Assembly (NCBI RefSeq): GCF_030253575.1
Contig: NC_080567.1
Span: 38,797,001-38,861,000 of the forward strand
Direction: 5' to 3'
DNA: 64,000 nucleotides
DNA from: Rhododendron vialii
Taxonomy: Eukaryota; Streptophyta; Magnoliopsida; Ericales; Ericaceae
The number at the start of each line of letters is the position of its first letter. Position 1 is the stretch's first letter. The translations under genes were made by a program, and so were the position numbers. Of the stretch, positions 23,001 through 33,700 are shown piece by piece. The notes under the pieces are model-generated. The model searched no databases, had not been told where the DNA came from, and saw only the letters and a list, made by a program, of their open reading frames with translations.

Positions 23001-25561
23001 TACCACAAAATTATAGCAAGTTTTAAACTTCTGAAATGTACCTGAAAACTGGAAGCCCTTCCTCATCTTCACTTAATATAGTAGATATTGAGTGAATTAA
23101 TTTCTCAGTAGGAACAATCTCAAAATCGACAACAGTTCCAATAATGCGAGCGAAGTCGAAACATGCCTTCACCAAAGTTAATCTGTTAGAAACCATACCA
23201 CGACAAGCTCACAACTCACAAAGACAAAGACAGAATCAAATACAGAGTACAAACGAGCTGAAAAGGTATAATGATAAAAGCAAAAGTCTATACTCCAAAA
23301 GCCAACTTGTAACCAATATGATACCCACCATATGCAGATCAGAATCTCCGTAGCATAATAGACTACATGCAGCCGAAACAAACGACACATTGACAAGTCC
23401 TTCAACGTATAGAGTTCCCTCAGTTAGGCATTTACAGATAAGCTTAATGACCCAAGTAGCAAAAGGTTGCCACCTTTGTCTGCCCGTGAGATTAATCAAA
23501 ACACCGAGACCATCAATAGTTTTGCTGCTAGGAGGAAGATCACTGAGATGAGCGGGGTCGCTGGAAATTCCATTAAATGACTCACAGAAGCACTTGAAAG
23601 ACACTTTGCTTGATACTGCATTTCTTGACTCATCAGCAAAGAGTGAAGCCACATATAGAAGATCTGCATGAAAATTGCCATGTTAGCTTATAGGATGGTA
23701 ATGCAAAAACATCGCAGCAGATTGGATCATAGCTATGTACAAGAACCACCAAAACATCATGGAATATAATTGCTGAGGGGCAACAGAACCAAAAAATAAA
23801 AAAATAACGGCAGAGTTCACATATGCATCCAAAATTAGGGGCTTATCAAGTACCCCCATCCACTTCAAACACGCCACAAAACCCCCCACCCCAGCCTTAT
23901 TAAGTTCCCCCATCCACCCCATAACCTACACCTAACTAGAGAGGGATATGTAGTGTTTAATGTTTCTGACCGAACGTTCATAACTCACAAGTACGGTACA
24001 CCTCCTTCCAGTAAGGCAATAATTTCAGTGATCCAAAGCGATCCCAAAAGCTTTTTCAATTTATTTCATTTTCCTTAGGAGAAGAAATAAAAGTAATAAA
24101 CTAAAAAACCAGGGAGGGTGGAGCTTTGGCAAGGGAAAAAATCATATTGGTCCCAAACTCCTAATGCTTATCCCGTAATAATTAGGAAATACTTCATTTT
24201 AATGGATGTTCATTGCTTAATTAGCACAATAGAATGTTACAGTATATAGAAGCTTACCCACTCACAGCCCAATATAGGGCATGTGACTTATCCCAGTCCC
24301 ATTCATATTCCCATTATTGATAACACATAGGTAGACAGTAGATACATAGATAGACAAAATTCTCCATGTAGCCTCTTTGTAAGTTTGAGGACATTACCAA
24401 ACAATAGTCCCCCAACAGATATAAACAAATAAGATGTGAACTCACTCAGTTCTTTAAATTAAACCAATGACGTTTACTTTTAGAACCACAAAATTTGCAG
24501 GCCAAATTTCATACCTTCAACAACTACCATCGTGTCCATAAAAAATTGACGGTAAGCGTCATGGTCTCCTGTGCGAAGCAAGGATAAAAGGGATCCAACC
24601 GTTTCAAAAATCACTCCATGTCGAGAGCTGAAACATAAAAAATGTCAATTTTCAATGACCAGCAAAAAAAAGATAATTCTGGAACACACACTTCAAACAC
24701 AAAAAGTAGAAGAAAATACTAAAAACAAACTGGAAGACTATCAAGAAATGTTGATTTCAACAATCATCAATGGAATAATGAATATCCCCAACCTGAGGGC
24801 CTGTTTGTTTGCTTGGACTAACATTGATGGATACACACACGCGCACGAACGATAAAGTAATCTTACTGATAGAGGTGGGAGTATCACATTTAGAGGGATT
24901 TCATATGCGAAAGAAAAATGCAAGCTTCTTTAGGAAATGTAGTCCTCATAATCCAGGCAGAAGTCAAGACATATGCAGGAAATGTAATCCCCTTAATAAT
25001 CGGGCACAAAAATGGGGCCTAAAGATACAGAGGCGGTAAGGAAGGATACTATCATTTGACGTAAGAACCATCACATTTTGAGAAACCACACAACCAAATA
25101 TCAGTACACGGGAATGAACTTAATAAAGATAATCTTTTCTTGACCACTTACCGAAATGCAGGTTCGGCAAAAAAGGGCAATATGCGACCGATAAGAGGTA
25201 GAACTGCTGCAGGCCTCCCGTGGAAGAAAACGCCGGGGAAGTTCTTTGCTGTGTGAGTCAATAGCTTTAACACCGCGATGACCTCCCTCTCATTGGCTGC
25301 ACACAAAGAGAAGCAAGAATGAATCCGATTATCGATGAATATACGTGTAAACGACATGAAATTGAGGAAAGAGTGGAGAAAGGGAATTTAGAGAGAGAGA
25401 CCTGAAGAAGAGGGGACGACATAGGCGTGAAGGAGATTGGGAAGAACAGCGCGAAATCTGGTCTCCAGGGCGTCGTCGTCAGCGTGGTGATTCGGAGGTG
25501 TTGATGACGAAGCTGCGATGCGTTCACGAAGCTCGTGAACTAAGCTTGAGAGGTTCGCCAT
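10291..25561 (-). CDS. ATR: Serine/threonine-protein kinase ATR (complete gene)
   Basis: PI3K-like checkpoint kinase that, with ATRIP, senses RPA-coated single-stranded DNA at stalled forks and phosphorylates SQ/TQ sites in the nucleus. Fifteen exons on the minus strand: 25402-25561, 25152-25296, 24515-24627, 23329-23663, 23042-23166, 20859-21003, 20146-20724, 19992-20067, 18818-19133, 17259-18512, 13455-16836, 12782-13351, 11613-12236, 11147-11341, 10291-10458. All phases close, giving about 2728 aa (Arabidopsis about 2702). The start MANLSSLVHELRERIAAS matches the family N-terminus; an in-frame ATG at 25594 would only add repeat-encoded residues. The helical-repeat region fills most exons and FAT lies late in the 3.4-kb exon. 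The kinase has KPKDDLRKDARMMEF near 2416, catalytic loop GLGDRHGEN (Asp near 2566) and HVDFS (Asp near 2585). The FATC end is MYIWWMPWF. All key residues are present and the gene looks functional. Confidence 0.97.
17035..17078. repeat. (GA)n microsatellite in ATR intron 10
   Basis: About 19 uninterrupted GA units lie between exon 11 (ends 16836) and exon 10 (starts 17259). On the gene strand it is a CT tract. Confidence 0.9.
19320..19530 (-). mobile_element. LINE-derived 3' fragment in ATR intron 8
   Basis: On the minus strand the peptide GRPRLTWDTVVKKDI is followed by sequence reading as a disrupted P-N-P-N-stop-LGQKA and then a T-rich end. This combination is common at the C-terminus of plant LINE reverse-transcriptase polyproteins and their SINE-like derivatives. 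The frame is broken and only about 200 bases remain. Confidence 0.55.
19531..19686. mobile_element. Short MITE in ATR intron 8
   Basis: A 156-base element with terminal inverted repeats: left ggtagtgtttgg, right ccaaacactacc, continuing imperfectly for about 25 bases. It directly abuts the LINE fragment. No clear target duplication is preserved, so the superfamily is uncertain. Confidence 0.6.
22017..22780. mobile_element. Composite MITE in ATR intron 5 (family ggctccgttcc)
   Basis: Outer inverted ends are ggctccgttcc (22017) and the reverse complement of ggaacgggctc (22770-22780), each followed by AT-rich arms with aataagtacttatt-like blocks. The left internal part (about 22060-22270) is homologous to 26994-27246, including ttaaagatctcaatga and caaacaagatccat. 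A GC-rich inverted repeat (22304-22671) sits in its middle, probably a nested insertion. No coding content. Confidence 0.65.
22304..22671. repeat. GC-rich 368-base foldback nested in ATR intron 5
   Basis: The left arm starts atgggcgccgg and passes through ggccgatccgagccgtccaa and gggtgcttgatccgagcacc. The reverse complement of the right arm follows the same order with scattered mismatches. The two arms of roughly 165-185 bases meet around a short loop near 22470-22510 that itself repeats the gggtgcttgatc motif. Transcribed as part of the ATR intron, it could form a long hairpin RNA. Confidence 0.8.
22814..22885. repeat. 31-base tandem repeat, about 2.3 copies
   Basis: The unit aatccacaaaaaccagcctt plus caaatgcattt is repeated at 22814 and 22845 and starts again at 22876. 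It lies in ATR intron 5, just right of the composite MITE. Confidence 0.8.
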
Positions 25562-25564
25562 CGC

Positions 25565-25582
25565 CTCTCTCTCTCTCTCTCT
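25565..25582 (-). promoter_or_regulatory. (GA)n tract in ATR leader
   Basis: On the gene strand about nine GA units end three bases before the ATG. Similar gene-strand GA tracts precede the starts of STY46, FBL10 and the GGPPS small subunit. Plant BBR/BPC proteins bind GA repeats in general; a role here is inferred. Confidence 0.5.
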
Positions 25583-26768
25583 TCCCTCTCTCACTTCCCT
25601 CCTTTTTCGAAATGAAATTTGTGTTTAGTTCACTTGACTTTGATTAATGGAGTGACCGCCGTTTCTTCTCCTGGTTTGCCTCGGTTCCAACTTCCAACCC
25701 GGGCAACTTCCCTTATTTCCCTTTTTTTAAAATTCTCTTTAAAGGTCCTGAGTATTTCCCTATTCGATCCCCAAAAATTATTGCCCCATGTACTCCTAAG
25801 AGTATCCACGTATCCACAATGGTAATAATCAAAATGTGTCACGTTAATATTTAATTATCTCTTTAATCCATAAATTCACCCTTAAGAGCATTCACAGTGG
25901 AATAATCAAAATCAAAATGTTACTAAGACTAACAATGTTTGGTCAAAAAAGTTCTCACATAAATTATTTTTGCATCCTTAACCAAAACATTAGAATTTTG
26001 ATATATCAAAAATCAAAAGTAGCCAATGGCGATAGATATATCAAAATTTGAATTTTGATTTATAAAATAGACGATTTGATTTTTGTTAATAATAATAGGG
26101 ATAAACTATCTATTTTACAAAGCAAAATTCAATTTTTGACACTCCTATAAATGTCCGATCAAGTTTGTTTTTTGCGTGAATACACTACTATGTGAGATCT
26201 ATAAGATGAACAGTTTAGATCAACAATAAACACATGATACGACTAAAAAAGATGGAAGTGAAAAAGTGAAATTTTCTACCGCCGGTAGAAAGAATTTAAT
26301 CTCTACTCGTAATCGTCAAAAATAAAAGAGTTGGGTAGTCTAAAGGATCAAGAATGAATTATTAAATACTGTCTACCACTTACTATTTGTTTTCATAATC
26401 ATAAGCACTAGGAGAATGCAAGCATTCGACCACCTCTCAAGATGGTCAACTGAGCTAATAATTCGTTTAATAAGAGTCATAGGCTGCGAACAATCAAAAC
26501 AATACAGTTGGTTGGAATTTTCATAGTAGGCAGTGTTAAGGGCTTAATGAGCCTAGTTTTGCAACACACTGAGTTCTGGCTATGTCCGTTTGTACAAGCT
26601 TATCCAGGCAATTAATATATACATAGACATTGTTAAACCCAACAACATAGGTGGTCATGGGTGTGACTATTGCGGAGCATCTATCTATAAATACTACTAC
26701 TATGCTAATCTATTGAGCCTTCAAAGTTCCCAATTCTTAATTTATAGAATTCCATTTTATTTTATTAT

Positions 26769-26775
<7 letters not shown>

Positions 26776-26803
<28 letters not shown>
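26776..26803. repeat. (GA)n microsatellite
   Basis: About 14 GA units in intergenic DNA, followed by a less regular GA-rich stretch to about 26850. Confidence 0.9.
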
Positions 26804-26804
<1 letters not shown>

Positions 26805-26993
26805 CAGGGGGAGGGATGGAGAGAGAGAACAGAAGAGGGTTTGAGAGAGAAATTTGTCGGGTAGTCAGATGTTTCGCAATATTATGTATAGAAGACTTAG
26901 AGTATACATTTTCTTGTGGTATTTTACTCAAAATTTTAGTTTATAACAGTAGATATATCTTCCCATGCATAGGAGATGCCTAACTAGAATGAA

Positions 26994-27246
26994 GTGCCGT
27001 TTCGTTTTCTTTTTAAACATTCTTTTTATAAAAAAATAATAATTTCAAACTCAAATATAATGAAAATAAAAAATAATTTTCCAATTTTTTTTTTTGCACC
27101 GTTTAAAAGATCTCAATGAAATCTATCAAACAAGATCCATATTGGAAGGAGGAAAAAAAATTATTTACGTAAACACATGATTTTTAAGCTTGAAATTACA
27201 TTCCTTTTCAAAAAATTCATTTTCCCAAAAAACTGGAACGGAGCCT
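26994..27246. mobile_element. MITE, same family as the ATR intron 5 element
   Basis: The right end is ggaacggagcc, the inverted form of the ggctccgttcc terminus at 22017, and the left end gtgccgtttcg is a decayed version. The interior shares the blocks ttaaaagatctcaatgaaat, caaacaagatccat and gtaaacacatgattttt with 22180-22260. Confidence 0.65.
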
Positions 27247-27631
27247 AATTGTTTTGGTTCCCACATCATTTTCGCCATGAGGTTATCCTATTTTATGGCT
27301 TTCTAAGACGGGAGATTAAGGGACTTGTTTTTCAAATGCTGGAAAATGGTGAAGGCATCCAAATTTTTCTTACCATGAGACTAATTTTCTTAGTGAAGGG
27401 CAAAGTCATGTTTGTTTCACTAATTTCGTCTCATTCTCTTCCAACGAGAGGGTAATATCCAGATAAATGTGACTATTCGAATCCCAGATAATTCATTTGA
27501 TGATGGAAAGCCTTTGCTCCCTCATATATCCCATAAATGAAACAAATATTTCGAAGCTTCAACATATTAAACCCAGCAGAAGTTCCGAAGACTGGGAACG
27601 GTGGTAAACATATAAATGTCACAAACAAAAC

Positions 27632-27663
27632 AATATATATATATACACACGCGCGCGCGCGCG
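27632..27663. repeat. Alternating purine-pyrimidine run (TA, CA, CG)
   Basis: A continuous alternating tract passes from (AT)n to (AC)n to eight CG dinucleotides. Such tracts can adopt Z-DNA or cruciform structure. It lies about 120 bases beyond the STY46 stop codon, within or just past its 3' UTR. Confidence 0.8.
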
Positions 27664-27781
27664 AGAACCATTAGAATATTGATGAAGAGAACAAACACTG
27701 TACAACACAGATGAAAAGTAGACAGGGAATGGCCCAGGATTAGCTCTTAAGTAATTATAACAAACATTGAATTCCTTCAAA

Positions 27782-30700
27782 TCAGAGATGACCCCGTCGA
27801 AGGACTGAAAAGAATCCACCAGCTGATTTCTCTTTAGGTTGATCCTCTCCTTCATCTCCAACCTGTTCCAAATACTTCAAATGTCAAATACTCCAAATGA
27901 CAGAAAAGCTTAATGTGGATTGGCACATTTCTTTTGTCCATGAGAACCAACGTTCAAAACTGCAAAAGGTCCAATCAATGTCAGTCAAAACCACATAATA
28001 CCTCCTTCGCTATTTGCTGCAGGATATCTATTACTTCACAGAAGTCGGGTCTTAGGTTTGGTTCTTGTTGCCAGCATCTCTCAAGCAGCTCAGCAAGTTT
28101 TCGATGAGTGTTGTTTGGGATGGTAGGCCTTAGACCCTGAAACCCAAGCCAATAATTTTTTTTTACGTGGTGTCATATAAGAAAACCTAACATACTTCCA
28201 ACTAGTAAGCTGACAACGGCACCAAAAGGAGAAGAAGAACAACAACAAAAAAACTGGCAAAACTCAGTCGTATGGATATATTGGGCATGTACCTCCCTAC
28301 TCAAACCATAGACAGTGTTTTCACAGGGACTTACGGGGGATTTGTGGAGAAAAGGTAAACAAAATATAGGAAGCTAATGAAGTAGATATGCTAAAATTGT
28401 TTATATGGTTTTCCTATCATTTCCCTGGGGGTAAATCCCTCCGAAAACAGGTTCCAAGTGACAAAATGAACTGCTACTGGAACGGGTGTTTACCTTTTGA
28501 ACTACTCCGACGGCAGCTTGTAATGGGGTTAAATACTCATGCGGTAGCTGACAAGAAAAATATGAAGGAATGTAATTACCAACCTACTTAAAATGTCCAA
28601 TCCAATAGTTCTCAAAACAAAACAAAAAAATACCTTCCCGGTTAGCAACTCCCACAATACAATTCCGAAGCTAAAAACATCAGCTTTGTGATCATAGGGC
28701 TTGTGTTCTATCACCTTCAAGGCAAAATAAAAATCTTAAGAACATGCCCAAGATAACAAACGACCCACACCTTCGAAGCATAAATTACCAGCCAGAAAGA
28801 TCAATTAATTACATCCAAAATGCACATTAAAGCAGCAAGGAAAATGATGGATTCTGCTGGCTATGACATTATATCTTTGCTACTGCTTCAAAAATCTTGT
28901 TGGCTACTAAATTAGACTTCTGCCATCTCAATCAAGAGGAACACAAATGTAGATGTCATAAAGAAAGAGCACCTCAGGAGCCATCCATCGATAGGTCCCG
29001 GTTTCTGCTGTCATTACTCCAGTTTGAGATTTTACTCTCGCAACTCCAAAATCAGCCACCTTAACTACCTGCAACACAAGATAATAATATGGACCAATAT
29101 TCCAGATAGAGAGTGAGTATCATTGTCAAAGAAATACATTATAAGAAAAAAGAGTCAGATCATTGAGATCCAGATAAACAAAACGCCTTACCTCATTTTC
29201 ATCCATCAGAAGATTGGCAGCCTTCAAGTCTCTATGAATTATATTATTTTGGTGTAGGTAGTTCATGCCCTTTGATATATCAAGTGCTACTCGAAGTAAA
29301 GATGGTAGTTTAAAAGTACCCTTTTGTTTGTGGAGATAATCGTACACGCTTCCACCAGACATGAACTCTGGACTCAAAATGAAACCGTAATGGTCAATAC
29401 AAACAAAACTCTGATATAAGCATTTACATTTAGAGAGACATTCACACATTCATTACAGACTACCTGTAACAATGCAGAAGGTTGGAGGTTTGGTGCATGC
29501 CCCTATGAATTGCACAACATTCTTGTGTCGAACTTTCCTGCAATCCACAAAGAGCATAAACTAAGAAGACCTGAAGTAGAGTCGGTGCATCACATAAGCT
29601 AGAGCTTGTCCCACGTTGGTTAAAAACACCTCCTGAACGAGCACATCAAAACCTTGAGGGCCTTTACACTCATAGCCAATGTATCGGAGCAGGGGTTTAG
29701 GGGACTGGGGCAATACAAGCCAAAGAAAAGTCTATAGTTCGACTAGAGAATAAATCACCAAGCCCCCATCTTTCTTCCTTCTTTTTTCAAATTGAGAAGT
29801 GTGGACAAAAGGAGCAGGCCATAAAGATCCCCAAACTCATTCAACAAGTAAGAGTTTTGGATTTGGCATACCTCATGATAAATACTTCTTGAGCAAACTC
29901 CTTCTGCAAGTCAGAATCTATACGCTCGGGCTTGAGGACTTTGATTGCCACTTCCTGACTACAGTATGTACCTTTGTAGCTGCATCAATCGAAAAAAAAA
30001 ATCAGCTAGTTCAAACCTCAAAACTTAATAAACCAACTGTCCAAGATATCCTAAACTTACAGATCACCATATGACCCTGATGCCACTTTAGTCTCAAATT
30101 TTATAAGTTGAGGATCAATTTCCCAAACATCAGTCCCATCGTTAGGTATTGTCAAATGATCAGATCTGTGTTTGATCCTCATCTGCTCTGGCTCGACCAT
30201 AGGGGATGACAGATGGTTGGGCCAAGATTGCTTCTGTATAGCAACACAAAACTCGTCATTAAAAATCAATACCGACTAACAATAAATGGAATGGAGAAAA
30301 GCACAGCATGCATCTTGTAAAGTTTATATAAAATCTACACTGTTCACATTAGCATTGGACATTTCAGTTATAAGTAGAGGGCCAAAACCAAAATGTAAGG
30401 ATTTTTACTGATGCCTGGTGACATCATAAAAGTTTTAGGAGCCTCTCAACAAGTTACAGGATCAGCATTTCAAAACAAATAGCAGCTAAGTACCTCAATC
30501 TTCAACAATTCCTTTTCCAATGTAGCTTGAAGCTGCTCGGTGTCCTAAAAGTTGTCAAGAAATCAGCCAGAACAGTTCTAACAAATTGAAACAAAAGAAA
30601 CAATACATATTTTTCAAACTCAGCCACTATAGTGAAAGTTATTCCTCAAAATCTATGTAGATGGAATCTTCAAAATAAATCAGGTAGACTTGGACACTTA

Positions 30701-33700
30701 ACAAACAGATAAGGGTGTGGGATATGTCTTTGACACCTATATTTTGTTCCGGAATTGCTCGATTGGAAGGAAAAAAACAGGAATCGTTTTTTTCTGAGTA
30801 AACACACCCTTGAATAAAGGTTTCATAGGTCCAAGTCCAACCCTAAAAACATAACCATACCTGAACTTGTATCCCAGTCCATATAACATAGCTTAAAATG
30901 CTGAAACTCTATCGGTCTATTTAGTCTAAACAGTGTGTTAAGTTATGGGTTTATATGTAATTAGTTGTAGTTTACATTTAATCTCTTATGTAAGTAGATT
31001 AGGAGACAAGGGTCTAATTTGTAATTAATATTTACATTTGTATAAGTATAACGTAATGAAAAATAAACCCTAATTTTTGGGTCTCAATTTTGGTGTCCAC
31101 ATTTACATGGTATTAGAGCTCTTCGATCCAGCCTCGTCATACAACCTCCAACAGCCCTCTTCGGCTCTCGCCGGACACCGATTGTTCTCCGACAGTTTTT
31201 TTTCCAACACCGACAGCTCTCCTTGGAATTACTGATAATTGTCCTATGAAACTCTACTGTAACAATAAAACTGCCATCGACATTGCTCATAATCCTGTTC
31301 AATATGACAGAACGAAGCATATAGAGATTGACAGGCACTTCATCAAGGAAAAGCTGAACGCGGGTTTGATATGTATGCCTTTTGTGAGATCTAAAGATCA
31401 ACTGGCTGACATATTCACAAAAGGGTTTGGTAGCAAGAGTTTTCACCCCATCGTGTTCAAGTTGGGCTTGATTAATATCTTCGCACCAAATCAAGCCCAA
31501 CTTGAGGGGGAGTGTTAAGGTATGGGTTTATATGTAATTAGTTGTAGTTTACATTTAATCTCCTATGTAAGAAGATTAGGAGATAAGGGTCTAATTTGTA
31601 ATTAATGTTTACATTTGTATAAGTATAACGTGACGAGAAATAAACCCTAATTTTTGGGTCTCAATTTCGGTGTCCACATTTTACACAGTGACTCCCAACT
31701 AGATTGTTAAAAGTATGTCTCCAAAGTCACTTACATTACTAAACTGGTTAATTTCAGAAAACGACAACAAAACTCAACACAAAAAGTGGGAAAACATTTC
31801 ACAATTCTTTCATATTCAAAAATTCAAATAAAGATCTGAGCACAATTATCTTGATGGTGCTTATGCTGAAAAACATGGTAGTAGAACATAATCATGTATG
31901 TCTTTATACAGATACATATATACCCATACTACACACCAGGTAGCCGGATTTGTTTCTCTGAGGATATAAGCATTGGACTACATAAATGGATGAAAAATAA
32001 TTAGAAAAATATACCTCGTATGGCCAACCATCAACGACAAAGACATCCAAGGAGTACCCGTCTACTGTAGAGAAAGCATGTGCCTCCTGTATGTTAAGCC
32101 CAACCTCAGCTAGTAAGGCAGTCAACTGCAGATTTTCCACAAATCAGAGACCACGTGGTGGAAGCACAATCAGATAATAAATGGTACTTTTATTTTCACC
32201 AAGAACATGCTACATGTCCCTGGTCAGTAAGTTCAGATCTAAAAGCTGTTTCAACCATGCTCCACCGTTACTGTCTTCCACACTTGTGGACACAAACTAA
32301 GCGTCCAACACGGGCTTTTCGTAAGATAGGCAGGTTAGGACAAAATGACTTTCAAAAGAATAACATACAACTAAGATTCTATTTCATGCATTGCTCTCCA
32401 TAAATGGTAGAAATATGAGCTTCAAGCCAAGCTTTATTCGACAAAGAGGATTAACACATCTACCTCTGATTGGAAAGTCAAATTGCATTTTTATGTATTG
32501 GTGAATGGGTAAATCCAATGCTTGAAAACAAACATTGTAACTGATATCCTCTTCTATATAAGTAATATAAGTAATGATTGATGAGGAAGACATGTTTGCA
32601 GACACTTGATTCTTGGTGCTACCATGGAGAACATGGGACCTGCCAAAAAAACTGTGCATGGTTTGTTTTGCAAGGAACGTTGCTAGTTAACTAGAACAAA
32701 GCTGCAACAGTAAGCCTTTACCAAGGTTTCTAAATCAAGAGTTCATATTGATGATCCCAGATGTTTTCACAAGCATAAAGATCATACAACAACAACAATA
32801 ACAGAACCCATCTAGTCCCCAATTATTGGGGGTATGGGCGGGGGAGGTTTGGAGACAAACCTAACCTTTGGCAATATATGCACAAAGTGGCCGCTCTTAG
32901 AATACTACTGAAACAGTAAAGTTGGGCCCCATTGTGCATAGACCACATCTTCCCAGTTCATGAAAGTCATCCATCCACTTCAGATTCATATGAACATTAA
33001 ACACATATTTGTACTAAAATAAGCAAACACGCCAACTACCTGACTGAGGAGCTTTGGCTTGTCATCTGTGGAAAAAGTAATTTCATGCATAGGCCTGCAT
33101 ATTTGTCAATCATATGAAAGCATAAGCTACCAAATGCAAAACAGAGAAATGCTCGTGATAAAACTTACTTGAAACCAGGATACAACTGGTTGGCATCATC
33201 TACTTAAATCAGATGTTCAGTGGTTTCCCAAGAAAGGAATATACCATTTAGAGGTATTGGGTTTGAAAAACTGACTCAACGACCAGGGAAACTGAACAGG
33301 CACGAGCATGCAAATGAAAGCGATCATGCACAGAAGTGTTCATGCCACATCATAAATTTTTTAGGGTTCCACAACAAATCACATGCAAAAATGCTTTTAA
33401 ATACAATAAAAGCCTCAAAAAGATATTCTAGCAACAACAGAGCAAGGGGCAGAAAGGGGTTTAATGAATCTTGGCAGCATATACCTGGAGCAATTAACAT
33501 GAGAAACAGTACTATCGCCATTTTGAGATTTGTTTGCTTCAAGTGCAAGGCCTTCAAGATTAGGAGATGAACCAAAGGCAGGTGGTGGGTGGATGCTTAC
33601 ATATTAGAGAAAAAGGTACCAATGTCAGCATTATCATTGAGAAGGAATGGTGGAATGAACAATGAAACAAAAGAAATGGACCACTGACATACAAAATGTG

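Larger units (their letters stand above)
25562..27781. other. Intergenic region between ATR start and STY46 3' end
   Basis: Contains the ATR promoter and leader, a half MITE-like end near 25793-25925 (gagtatccac and gagcattcacagtgg with aataatcaaaa, related to the elements at 36.1-37.4 kb), a (GA)n tract at 26776-26803, a MITE at 26994-27246 and the Z-DNA-prone repeat at 27632-27663. No coding sequence could be supported. Confidence 0.6.

Noticed and set aside
25562-25594. Upstream in-frame ATG extending ATR by 11 residues
   Set aside because: The extension is Arg/Glu repeats encoded by the GA tract; the family N-terminus matches MANLSSLVHELRERIAAS at 25561.
31084-31500. 138-codon minus-strand ORF in STY46 intron 6
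   Set aside because: Antisense shadow of the copia RNase H remnant.
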